Assembly (NCBI GenBank): GCA_900547295.1
Contig: URGK01000075.1
Span: 1-12,935, forward strand
Origin: an uncultured Eubacteriales bacterium
GTDB lineage: Bacteria; Bacillota; Clostridia; Peptostreptococcales; Anaerovoracaceae
Reading direction: 5' to 3'
Length of the DNA stretch: 12,935 bases
Below, one piece after another: positions 6,513-12,935 of the stretch (position 1 is the first letter of the stretch; each line of letters starts with the position of its first letter). The position numbers and the translations under genes were made by a program. The notes under the pieces are model-generated. The model did no database searches and was not told the origin of the DNA. It was given only the letters and a program-made list of their open reading frames with translations.

Positions 6513-7683
6513 ATTTCATCTTTCTGCCGTTTACCTGCGCTTCAAATTTAAATCCTCGATAACAGTCTTTTATATAAAAATCCTCACTGTAGGTTCCCTG
6601 CAGATTTATCTGTATCAGATCCATCATTCTTGTCAGCCTGACTTCTTTTTTCAGCGCTGTAAGGAGTATTTTGAGATAGCCTTCATAATCATAGCCTCTC
6701 TCCTCAAATTCTCCTTTTCCTGCTGTGACTTTACCGTTTATGTCTGTTTTCCAGCTGGACGGATCCTTGAATACAGGTACTTTGCCTCCTTCGTCGAGGG
6801 TTTTAATATCAAGTTCTGCTTCCATAGCCGCCCACGCAGCAATCAGCGCCGCCTGCGTTATAACCGCCTCAGGCCCCGGAGTTATGGTTTCTGCCAGAAG
6901 AAGCGCTTCCTTCATCATCTTGGGGCTTGAATATATGTATATCGAATTAAGCAGCGTTCTCAGTTTCAGCAGATCCGCCCTGACTGCGCTCCTGTTTGCT
7001 GCATCACTTTTTTTGCCTTCAATTATATATTCTATTTCATTTCTGAAAAAGCTGTTTTCTTCATCAGCAGGCGACATACCGCTTTTAAAAACGCTGAATA
7101 TGTATACGGTAGTCAGATACTCTCTGCTTCCGTTTTTCCAAAGCTGTGAAATACCTGTCAGATTCTTTATATTGGAGACAAGCGCATATACCGACGGTGT
7201 ATCTGTCATACCCTTTGACGGCAGAGCATTAATTGTCCTGCTGTTTCTTAAAGTTCTGTCCCCTGTTTGAACAGGTCCGCTGTTTTTTTCTGTGCCGATG
7301 AGATTTTTACAGTTTACACTCTCTGTTATCTGCTCCTCAAATATCTCACAGTCCATAAGACAGTAATCCTTCATATCAACGGAAACCGCTCCCAGCCTGA
7401 TATACCTGTCATCAGTAACCGTATATTTCACATATTTTTTAAGTTCATTCACTATACTGCTGTTATCCCTGCTGAAAGCTATTATGCCGTATCTTGATTT
7501 AAGCTCCAGATCAAATTCCGACAGCACAGACCTGCCTGCAAGGTTAAACAGATTCCCGCAATAGCTTACAGATGCAGCAGAAGCCGCCAGCTGAATAAAT
7601 ACAATTACACAACTTAGCACAGCTCCTGCAATTATTGTGAGAAATACTGCAGTAACCCCCTTTTTATTATTCCGGTAATACAT
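6496..7683 (-). CDS. DUF5702-like Tad-locus membrane/pilin-like protein
   Basis: A 395-aa protein with a basic leader (MYYRNNKKG) and one hydrophobic segment at about 10-38, followed by a large extracytoplasmic domain. The sequence after the helix, with LFNLAGRSVLSEFDLELKSRYGIIAF at about 45-70, is the recognisable core of the DUF5702 family, which sits in Tad loci of clostridia and takes a TadG-like place. Unlike TadE proteins it has no Glu at position 5 of the mature segment (VTAVF). Later regions contain long helices (RADLLKLRTLLNSI; AALIAAWAAMEAELDIKTL) and no further membrane span. An AAAGG ribosome binding site precedes the ATG by 6 nt. It overlaps both neighbours by 17 nt. Its role in the pilus is unknown; leader processing is inferred. 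Confidence 0.82.
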   Translation of the reverse strand: MYYRNNKKGVTAVFLTIIAGAVLSCVIVFIQLAASAASVSYCGNLFNLAGRSVLSEFDLELKSRYGIIAFSRDNSSIVNELKKYVKYTVTDDRYIRLGAVSVDMKDYCLMDCEIFEEQITESVNCKNLIGTEKNSGPVQTGDRTLRNSRTINALPSKGMTDTPSVYALVSNIKNLTGISQLWKNGSREYLTTVYIFSVFKSGMSPADEENSFFRNEIEYIIEGKKSDAANRSAVRADLLKLRTLLNSIYIYSSPKMMKEALLLAETITPGPEAVITQAALIAAWAAMEAELDIKTLDEGGKVPVFKDPSSWKTDINGKVTAGKGEFEERGYDYEGYLKILLTALKKEVRLTRMMDLIQINLQGTYSEDFYIKDCYRGFKFEAQVNGRKMKYDEKY

Positions 7684-8035
7684 AGTCTGCCTTTCTTATT
7701 ATATCTTCCTCAATTACTATATGATTATGTCCTGTTTCCTTCATTGCAGCGTGCCTTTTAAGAAGCCCTCCGTAATATCCGGCTTTATGACTGCTTCCCG
7801 TCACTTTCTTTTTATCTGAGTCCAGCTTCAGTCCTTCAGATGCCGCAGGTGATATCTCAAATGTTTCACTCCTGTAGCCTGCCTCTATACAGATGCCGAG
7901 ATGAAGCCTGCTTTTGAGCTCTGCGTTTTCATAAAGGTTTATCAGTATATAGAAAAGTGACATTACGGCAAGTATCACAAGTGGCATTATCACCGCCGCC
8001 TCCACAAAGGTGCTGCCTCTCCTGCTTTTAAACAT
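7667..8035 (-). CDS. tadE: TadE-like pseudopilin
   Basis: A predicted minor pilin of 122 aa with leader MFKSRRG, then STFVEAAVIMPLVILAVMSLFYILI, where Glu sits at mature position 5, the classic TadE/TadG pattern. The rest is a short extracytoplasmic domain of about 90 residues ending KADYVLPE, with no further helix and a single Cys. I chose the ATG at 8035 because it gives a normal short leader and an 8-nt overlap with the pilin stop (ATGTTTAA). The frame is open back to an ATG at 8077, which would add 14 residues lying inside the flp gene. Neither start has a strong Shine-Dalgarno sequence, so translation is probably coupled to flp. Confidence 0.87.
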   Translation of the reverse strand: MFKSRRGSTFVEAAVIMPLVILAVMSLFYILINLYENAELKSRLHLGICIEAGYRSETFEISPAASEGLKLDSDKKKVTGSSHKAGYYGGLLKRHAAMKETGHNHIVIEEDIIRKADYVLPE

Positions 8036-8192
8036 CGTCGTTAAAACCGCTGTCGTTGAGCTTTTCAAAGGTTTCATTTACAAAGTCAACAATCTGATCC
8101 TTGAAAACAATACCCAGCGCTATCGCTATGGCTATAAGGATTGCAACCTGCACAATCTCCATACCCTTTTTACTGTTTCTGATTATTTTCAT
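8028..8192 (-). CDS. flp: Flp1-like type IVb pilin (54 aa)
   Basis: The likely major pilin subunit. It reads as a basic leader MKIIRNSKKG, then MEIVQVAILIAIAIALGIVF and a short amphipathic tail (KDQIVDFVNETFEKLNDSG) to residue 54. Size, position after tadC and the single hydrophobic helix flowing into a charged helix fit the Flp1-like pilins of Gram-positive Tad loci. Cleavage would follow Gly10. Mature residue 5 is Gln rather than the usual Glu, while Glu is at position 2. A strong GGAGG ribosome binding site (8198-8202, overlapping the tadC stop) lies 5 nt before the ATG, fitting high translation. It starts 9 nt after tadC and overlaps the next gene by 8 nt. Confidence 0.88.
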   Translation of the reverse strand: MKIIRNSKKGMEIVQVAILIAIAIALGIVFKDQIVDFVNETFEKLNDSGFNDDV

Positions 8193-8201
8193 TTCTGCCT
8201 C

Positions 8202-9275
8202 CTACATTTCCAGCATTGCCGGTGCTATTGTTATGATTATAAGAATGACTAAAAGTATTACCAGCGGGAATGTCATTTTGGTTTCCGCAAGTCTTCCAAG
8301 CTCCTCGGCTTTCTTTTTTCTTGAAAACCACAGATATGCGCTTTCACTCTCAAGACTTTCTGTCAGAGCCGTTCCCTTACAGATATTATCGCTTATAACT
8401 GCGGCAACTCTGATGAACTCTCTTATGCCTGAGTTTCTTGCAAAATCCGAAAGCTGAGTTTCAACGGGAATATTTGTTTCCTTGGAATTAATATATATTT
8501 CATTAAGCCTTTCGTAAAAATAGTTCCCGCTCTCCCCGTTTTTCTGATGTTCGGTTACTATTCTCTCAAAAGCATCTGTAAGCACAAGTCCTCCGTTCAG
8601 AAGAAGTATGTTCTTGTTTATAAACGAGGGCAGTTCAAGAAGAATTGATGTCTGCGCAGTCTTTTCTTCCTTTTCGACCGTTTCAAATCTGCTTCTGTAT
8701 ATGGCAATAAAAACCGCGGCTACGGCCGCCATAACGACAAGCCATGTGTAATCTCTGGTATACATCCATTTCACAGGTCTGCCGTCATCGGTATATTCAG
8801 GCAGCAGAATTTCATTTTTTGCAGGGTTTTCGGATACCGTATCAGCAAGCGCCCTGTAGTCCACGGGGGTTTTGTTCTCCGTTTTTTCAGCTGCCGCAGG
8901 TTTCTTTCCCTCTGCCTCTGCTGTCTCCTCACTTTTAGGCTCGATATGCACTATAACGCTCTGCGGCTCTTCCTCGCCTTTTACCTTTACCTTGAACTCA
9001 TAATCAAAGACTTTATCCTCGCTCCTTATAACTGCTTTTGCCCTGCCGTCCTCGGCAACTATATTCGAGGCCTCCTCATAATTCTGCGATATTACTCCCA
9101 GGAGTGCTGCAATCCCTGCCGCCGCAATAATCACATATCTTTGCATTACTGCCTTTTTTCTCAGTATTACGGTTTCTTCAAGGTTGCCCTTTTCATACAG
9201 TCTGCTGTATCTTGAAAGAAACTCTTCTCTTTTGCCCGTAATAATGTCTGTTATTCTTTTTATACGCTCTTTCAT
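8202..9275 (-). CDS. tadC: TadC-like platform protein (type II secretion F family) with enlarged extracytoplasmic segment
   Basis: Inner-membrane platform partner of TadB that converts TadA motion into pilin insertion. The 357-aa protein has a basic cytoplasmic N-terminus, TM1 at about 46-62, a hydrophilic stretch of about 115 residues (63-176), TM2 at about 177-193, a T2SSF helical domain at about 207-335 (LLELPSFINKNILLLNGGL, then SIREF-like GIREFIRVAAVISD and GTALTESLESES), and TM3 at about 334-354. The 63-176 stretch includes a beta-rich part and a low-complexity Glu/Lys/Ala part (about 114-136), and is not usual for TadC. AAAGG precedes the ATG by 7 nt. It begins 2 nt after tadB ends. 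Family is sure; the TadC role follows from gene order. Confidence 0.9.
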   Translation of the reverse strand: MKERIKRITDIITGKREEFLSRYSRLYEKGNLEETVILRKKAVMQRYVIIAAAGIAALLGVISQNYEEASNIVAEDGRAKAVIRSEDKVFDYEFKVKVKGEEEPQSVIVHIEPKSEETAEAEGKKPAAAEKTENKTPVDYRALADTVSENPAKNEILLPEYTDDGRPVKWMYTRDYTWLVVMAAVAAVFIAIYRSRFETVEKEEKTAQTSILLELPSFINKNILLLNGGLVLTDAFERIVTEHQKNGESGNYFYERLNEIYINSKETNIPVETQLSDFARNSGIREFIRVAAVISDNICKGTALTESLESESAYLWFSRKKKAEELGRLAETKMTFPLVILLVILIIITIAPAMLEM

Positions 9276-9277
9276 TT

Positions 9278-10024
9278 CTACACCTTTATATCCGTTATCT
9301 TTCCTGTCAGATTGTATGCGAACATTATCCCTGCGAGAGATACCGTCATAATAATGCGGCCTGCAAGTGTTTCATACAGCGGATCTATATATCCCGATGA
9401 TGTGATATTAAGTCCCGCCAGTATCACAAGGGGCATTGCCGTTATTATCTTTGCCTCCACCTGTTTCTGCGATATGATTGCCTTTATTTCTTTTTCGATG
9501 GATATTTTGTCTGTAAGTATGTCCGCTGTCTTTGATATGACCTTTTCCATATCTCCTCCGGTTTCCCTTATAGAAAGATACACATCTACAAAGCTTTCGA
9601 TATCCTGACAGCCGCTTCTTGCCGCAAAATCAGACATAAGCTCCGCCTCGCTGCCTCTGTTTTCAAAAATGCCCTTTGTTATGCTCTCAAGCTCTGTTAC
9701 AAGAGGCGTATGCTCATCATATATGAGCTTAAGACCGTCAAGTCCCTCCTTTAATCCCTCTGCCATACTCTTGCCTGTGGATACCGAAGCCGAAAGGCTG
9801 TAAAGCAGGTCTTTAAACTGCATGAGCAGATAACCTCTGCGTTTTTCAGCCTTATAACTGCGGTATTTTTTTATTAGAGAAATAATGAGCAATCCTGCAA
9901 TAGCAGAAATTAACAGACTCTTGTAAAATATATATCCTATGATAAAAAAACATATATATCCGACTGTAATAAACTTTGCTTTTTCACTTAATGAAAGCTC
10001 ATAGGTTCTGTAATCAGTATCCAT
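9278..10024 (-). CDS. tadB: TadB platform protein (type II secretion F family)
   Basis: A 248-aa inner-membrane protein that pairs with TadC. Two adjacent helices at about 17-51 are followed by the cytoplasmic T2SSF domain at about 67-190, with the family features LLYSLSASVSTGKSMAEGL, DIESFVDVYLSIRETGGDM and KISIEKEIKAIISQKQVEA, then two C-terminal helices at about 191-208 and 221-238. Length and topology match TadB. The start is supported by an AGAGGG ribosome binding site 7 nt upstream and an 11-nt overlap with tadA. No key segment is missing. Confidence 0.94.
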   Translation of the reverse strand: MDTDYRTYELSLSEKAKFITVGYICFFIIGYIFYKSLLISAIAGLLIISLIKKYRSYKAEKRRGYLLMQFKDLLYSLSASVSTGKSMAEGLKEGLDGLKLIYDEHTPLVTELESITKGIFENRGSEAELMSDFAARSGCQDIESFVDVYLSIRETGGDMEKVISKTADILTDKISIEKEIKAIISQKQVEAKIITAMPLVILAGLNITSSGYIDPLYETLAGRIIMTVSLAGIMFAYNLTGKITDIKV

Positions 10025-11234
10025 ACTCTATCCCTCTCATTTTAAATTTAAAAGTGTTCTGTATTCTGTTTCCCGTAGATACAAGTCCGTTTTTAATATC
10101 ATATTCAAACAGTCTGTTGAGCCTTATTTCATTCTCCGAAATTCCCGTAAGCTCCGCAATTTCAAGCACTTTCCTGCTGTTGTCAGGCATTCTGCCAAGG
10201 TGAACAATTAAATCTATTCCCTCTGCTATCTGCGCCCTTATGGCGCTTACGGGGAAATCAGCCGCCTGCAGATACATCGACTCCAGCCTTTTAATCATTC
10301 CGTAAATGGAATTGCCGTGGCCCGTACTGAGACTCCCGTCGTGCCCTGTATTACAGGCATTTATCATATCAGCAACCTCGCTGCCTCTGACCTCTCCGAC
10401 TATAATTCTTGAGGGCCTCATACGCAGACTCGTCTTGATAAGGTCGGTCATGGTAACCTCACCTCTGCCCTGTATGTTGGAGTTCCTGCATTCAAGCCTG
10501 ACTAAATTGCTGTGGTTTTTAATCTGAAGCTCGGCAGAGTCCTCTATTACAACCAGTCTTTCATCAGGCGGAATATAGTCTGCAAGGCAGTTTAAAAATG
10601 TTGTCTTCCCAGAAGATGTACCCCCGCTTATAAATATATTGAGCCCCGCTTCAACGCAGGCCTTTAGAAAATCCGCAGCTTTCCTGCCAAGAGTACCGTT
10701 TGCCACAAGCCTTTCCATAGTAAGCGCCTCTTTGGGAAATTTTCTTATGGTAAGCACCGGACCGTTTAAGGCTATGTTTTTGTATACTCCGTTGACCCTG
10801 CTGCCGTCGTCAAGTCTGGCATCAAGTATTGGATTAAGCTCATTAAACTCCCTGTGGACCTTTGCGGCAATTCTCCTTATCAGCTCCTCCAAAGCCTCTG
10901 CGCTGTAAAAGCTGTCACCTGTTTCCTCTATCCCGGTGGATTTCTCCACAAAGATTTTATCTTTGCCGTTTACCATAATCTCTTTAATGTCATCATCTTC
11001 GATATACGGCTGGAGTATGCTCAGATCCTTTCGCAGATTATAGAATATGCTGTTTATTATGTGCAGCGTTTCTTCATAGCCCCTGAAAGCAAGCTCCTGC
11101 CTGGTGAAAACATATTTCTCTATAATCTCCATAACCTCATCATCATCTACACTGGCTTTATTTCTGCTTATATGTTTTCTTATGATATCTGTTATCTCAT
11201 ATATCTCATTTACCATATTTCTTTTTTTATCCAT
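10014..11234 (-). CDS. tadA: TadA/CpaF-type secretion ATPase
   Basis: Cytoplasmic hexameric ATPase of the GspE/VirB11 superfamily, CpaF branch, that powers assembly of the Flp pilus. The 406-aa protein has the N-terminal helical region, the PYIEDDDIKEIMVNG signature at 76-90, NPILDARLDDGSRVNGV at 134-150, Walker A GGTSSGKTT at 204-212 (Lys210), an acidic Asp box around VVIEDSAEL at 228-236, Walker B RIIVGEVRG at 276-284 with Glu281, and the His-containing GHDGSLSTGHGNS at 297-309. All catalytic motifs are intact. It is the first gene of the tad operon. An AAAGGA-type ribosome binding site precedes the ATG by about 10 nt. A separate TadZ or CpaE gene is not seen upstream. Confidence 0.96.
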   Translation of the reverse strand: MDKKRNMVNEIYEITDIIRKHISRNKASVDDDEVMEIIEKYVFTRQELAFRGYEETLHIINSIFYNLRKDLSILQPYIEDDDIKEIMVNGKDKIFVEKSTGIEETGDSFYSAEALEELIRRIAAKVHREFNELNPILDARLDDGSRVNGVYKNIALNGPVLTIRKFPKEALTMERLVANGTLGRKAADFLKACVEAGLNIFISGGTSSGKTTFLNCLADYIPPDERLVVIEDSAELQIKNHSNLVRLECRNSNIQGRGEVTMTDLIKTSLRMRPSRIIVGEVRGSEVADMINACNTGHDGSLSTGHGNSIYGMIKRLESMYLQAADFPVSAIRAQIAEGIDLIVHLGRMPDNSRKVLEIAELTGISENEIRLNRLFEYDIKNGLVSTGNRIQNTFKFKMRGIEYGY

Positions 11235-11269
11235 TATTACCAGTTCCTTTTATCCTCTTTTGTTTACAT

Positions 11270-11306
11270 AATAAAACAGCTGCCGTCAATTAGCAACTGT
11301 TTTATT
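11270..11306 (-). promoter_or_regulatory. Inverted repeat in the tad operon leader/promoter region
   Basis: Perfect 10-bp arms AATAAAACAG / CTGTTTTATT enclose 17 nt. In minus-strand RNA the stem extends to 14 bp with one G-U pair, leaving a 9-nt loop; in plus-strand RNA the same position is a C-A mismatch. It ends 35 nt before the tadA ATG and is followed by TTTTATTATG on the minus strand. A weak promoter, TTGAGA-18-TAAAAC (11311-11340), would put the hairpin in the 5' leader as an attenuator. Another, TTGACG-17-TAAACA (11261-11289), would make it an operator around the -35. The plus strand beyond it is T-rich, so a bidirectional terminator is also possible. Confidence 0.55.
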
Positions 11307-11398
11307 TTTAGTTTTATTCATTTTTTACATTTTTTCTCAAAGATTTCGTCCCTGTATCAAGCAGTTTCAACAAACCTTTCAGGAAAAAAGTTTTTTAA

Positions 11399-11432
11399 AA
11401 GACAAGCCGAAAATACAATCCCGGCTTGTCTT
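11399..11432 (-). terminator. Intrinsic terminator after the Ig-like surface protein gene
   Basis: An 11-bp perfect stem (AAGACAAGCCG / CGGCTTGTCTT) with a 12-nt loop begins 10 nt after the stop codon. On the minus strand it runs into TTTTAAAAAACTTTTTT, a U-rich tail. It isolates the surface protein gene from the tad operon. Confidence 0.88.
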
Positions 11433-11442
11433 ATATTAATTT

Positions 11443-12935
11443 CTATTTACCTGTAGTTTTGGCAACTTTTTTTGACCATCCGCTGGTTATAATTCCCTTA
11501 TCAGTCTTGGTGTATGTACGAATCTGCACATAGTAAGTCTTCTTAGCCTTCAGCCTGGAAATAACAACCGACTTCTTATTTGCTGCAACTTTTACTGTTT
11601 TTGATCCCTTCATATTCTTTTTAAGAGAATATCTTACTTCATAGCCTGTAGTTCCTGCCTTCTGAGCTTTAATTCCTACAACCAGTTTTTTGGACTTGGC
11701 AGTAATCTTTGAAATTGAAGTTCCCTTTGGAACAATCTTAAATTCCGTAGTTATCGCTTCAGTTCCTTTGTAATCACCTGAGAAATAAATAACCAGTGTT
11801 GCAATTCCCACTTCCTTATTGTATGCGCTTGCAGAAGTATAGTCGAGTCCCTTGCGAAGTGTCTTGCCGTCTGCATCTACTATTGTAACCTCAGGTTCAA
11901 TACGCTTCCCTGTATATGTAAATGTTTTAGGGAATGTAATCGTAAATGAGGAAGGATCCTTAGCTTCTCCTTTGCCCTTTACTTCTATTTCAAAAGAAGT
12001 TGAATATTTTTTGTACTTTACAGTAACCGTCTGTTTGCCTGCCTTGTTCATGTCATAGCCTGAGAAAACAGGTTCTGCAGAATCCGTATCCTTTACCAGC
12101 TGCCTCTTGGTCTCAGAAACCTTGTAGTACAGTCTGCCTGTTGTCTTAAACTTATCACCGACTTTGTATTCTTTTACTGAAGGTTCAAAAGTAATCCCTA
12201 AAGGATCGATGATTGTAATGTTAAATGTAGTCTTTAGTCCCTTGTATTCAACTGTTACCTTTTGTAAGCCGGTTTCCTCAGGAACTGTAAGCTTTACATC
12301 GCTAAGGTCAGTGATTTCAGTTTTTTCTTTGTCTTTGTATCCGTAAAGCTTGTATTCAGGCACGATTTTGTCGCCCTTTACGTATGTATAGCCAAGAACT
12401 GCAGCAGCAGTAATCTTGTCATATTCGGCGTCGCTTCCAACGCTTATGTCAAATGTGGTTGTAAATTTCTGATATTTTACTGTTACGGTCTGCTTTCCTG
12501 TTTTGTTTACATCATAGCCTGAAAGCTTAACCTGTGATAAATCTGTAATTTCGACTTGTTTTCCGTCTTTTGTTACAGCATAAAGCTTGTACTTCGGCGT
12601 AAAGTTTTCGCCTGCTTTGTATTTTACTGTACTATCAGGTACTGCTTTGATACCTGTGTACTTGGCGCCAACTGTAACCTTAACCTGAGTGGATACACCG
12701 CTGTATGTTACAGTGATGGTTTGTTCGCCTTCTTTCTGGCTGTCATAGCCTTCAAAAGTAGCGCCTGAATTATAGGCAAGAGGCCATGTTTCGCCAAAAT
12801 CTCCTACTCCCTGTATAGTATAAGTCTTTGAAAGTTCTTCACCAAGTTCATAACTTGTCTTGAAGTTTGTCACTTTGATTTTTTTAAGCGCTGCCGGTTT
12901 ATAGGCAACTCCTGTCGCATGATGAGTTGCTCCAA
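11443..12935 (-). CDS. Repeat-built surface protein with Ig-like and FN3-like domains (partial, 5' end outside window)
   Basis: C-terminal 497 or so residues of a larger protein; the frame is open to the window edge, so no start is visible. Four bacterial Ig-like (Big_3-type) repeats lie at about 12935-12652, 12651-12415, 12414-12196 and 12195-11959. Most end in a GYD..K.G.QTVTVKY block followed by (S/T)T.F.I.V. A fifth module at 11955-11716 (FTYTGKRIEPEV, DYKGT) resembles MBG/YDG domains, and an FN3-like module at 11715-11446 ends the protein at ...AKTTGK. There is no LPxTG motif, hydrophobic anchor or visible S-layer or choline-binding repeat at the C-terminus, so any surface attachment must lie in the missing N-terminal part. 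A role as adhesin or cell-surface enzyme is inferred. A strong terminator follows. Confidence 0.87.
   Translation of the reverse strand, partial: GATHHATGVAYKPAALKKIKVTNFKTSYELGEELSKTYTIQGVGDFGETWPLAYNSGATFEGYDSQKEGEQTITVTYSGVSTQVKVTVGAKYTGIKAVPDSTVKYKAGENFTPKYKLYAVTKDGKQVEITDLSQVKLSGYDVNKTGKQTVTVKYQKFTTTFDISVGSDAEYDKITAAAVLGYTYVKGDKIVPEYKLYGYKDKEKTEITDLSDVKLTVPEETGLQKVTVEYKGLKTTFNITIIDPLGITFEPSVKEYKVGDKFKTTGRLYYKVSETKRQLVKDTDSAEPVFSGYDMNKAGKQTVTVKYKKYSTSFEIEVKGKGEAKDPSSFTITFPKTFTYTGKRIEPEVTIVDADGKTLRKGLDYTSASAYNKEVGIATLVIYFSGDYKGTEAITTEFKIVPKGTSISKITAKSKKLVVGIKAQKAGTTGYEVRYSLKKNMKGSKTVKVAANKKSVVISRLKAKKTYYVQIRTYTKTDKGIITSGWSKKVAKTTGK

Noticed and set aside
8036..8077. ATG at 8077 as the start of the first TadE-like gene
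   Set aside because: It would add 14 residues encoded entirely inside flp and give an unusually long leader; the choice is not proven because neither start has a strong ribosome binding site.
12871..12873. GTG at 12873 as the start of the Ig-like protein
   Set aside because: The frame stays open upstream to the window edge and continues in Ig-like style sequence (AYKPAALKKIKVTNF), so the codon is an internal Val and the gene is partial.
11959..12873. Repeated DNA blocks (for example around 12010-12060 and 12475-12525) as a CRISPR or independent repeat array
   Set aside because: The similarity follows codon frame and reflects duplicated Ig-like domains inside one coding sequence; spacing is domain-sized and there are no short identical repeats with unique spacers.
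1..12935. Transposase, integrase, attachment sites, tRNA or rRNA genes
   Set aside because: I found no such coding motifs, no flanking terminal repeats and no tRNA-like cloverleaf; all supported genes are co-oriented and look chromosomal.

Overview
The window reads as a chromosomal segment of a low-to-medium GC Bacillota, most likely a Lachnospiraceae-type clostridium. This is an inference from three things: Tad genes with DUF5702-like and DUF6382-like partners, Gram-positive Shine-Dalgarno spacing, and an Ig-like/FN3 surface protein. Every gene I support lies on the minus strand, so transcription runs from high to low coordinates.

Layout in transcription order. (1) 12935-11443: the C-terminal part of a large repeat-built surface protein (four Ig-like repeats, an MBG/YDG-like module and an FN3-like module). 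It is open at the window edge and ends at a strong intrinsic terminator. (2) 11234-5218: a tightly packed eight-gene Tad/Flp (type IVb pilus) operon: tadA/cpaF ATPase, tadB, tadC, a 54-aa Flp1-like pilin, a TadE-like pseudopilin, a DUF5702-like protein, a second TadE-like pseudopilin with a tandem Cys/His C-terminal domain, and a DUF6382-like cytoplasmic protein. Neighbours overlap by 8-17 nt or are 2-9 nt apart. An imperfect hairpin or operator-like inverted repeat precedes tadA. (3) 5203-4552: a hicA-hicB toxin-antitoxin pair with a perfect consensus promoter (TTGACA-17-TATAAT) and a palindrome over its -10 region, starting 14 nt after the tad operon with no terminator between. (4) 4434-4264: a 56-aa acidic small ORF of unknown function. 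(5) 4104-3535: an FMN-dependent NAD(P)H oxidoreductase (AzoR-like) with its own promoter and terminator. (6) 3437-16: a tRNA/rRNA modification operon, queA-tgt plus a TRAM-less RlmD/RlmC-type 23S rRNA uracil-C5 methyltransferase.

How the genes work together. TadA powers assembly on the TadB/TadC membrane platform, which should polymerise the Flp pilin with the TadE-like minor pilins. All the pilin-like proteins carry a basic-plus-glycine leader ahead of a hydrophobic helix, as for a class III signal peptidase. No prepilin peptidase, TadZ/CpaE or CpaB/RcpC is visible here, so those must lie elsewhere or be absent. Tgt and QueA carry out consecutive steps of queuosine synthesis in tRNA.

The most unusual parts are the second TadE-like protein with two identically spaced H-x3-C-x22-C-x2-C modules, the Flp pilin with Gln rather than Glu at mature position 5, the TadC protein with an extra extracytoplasmic segment of about 115 residues, and the palindrome ahead of tadA. 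None proves a new system; together they describe a divergent monoderm Tad machine.
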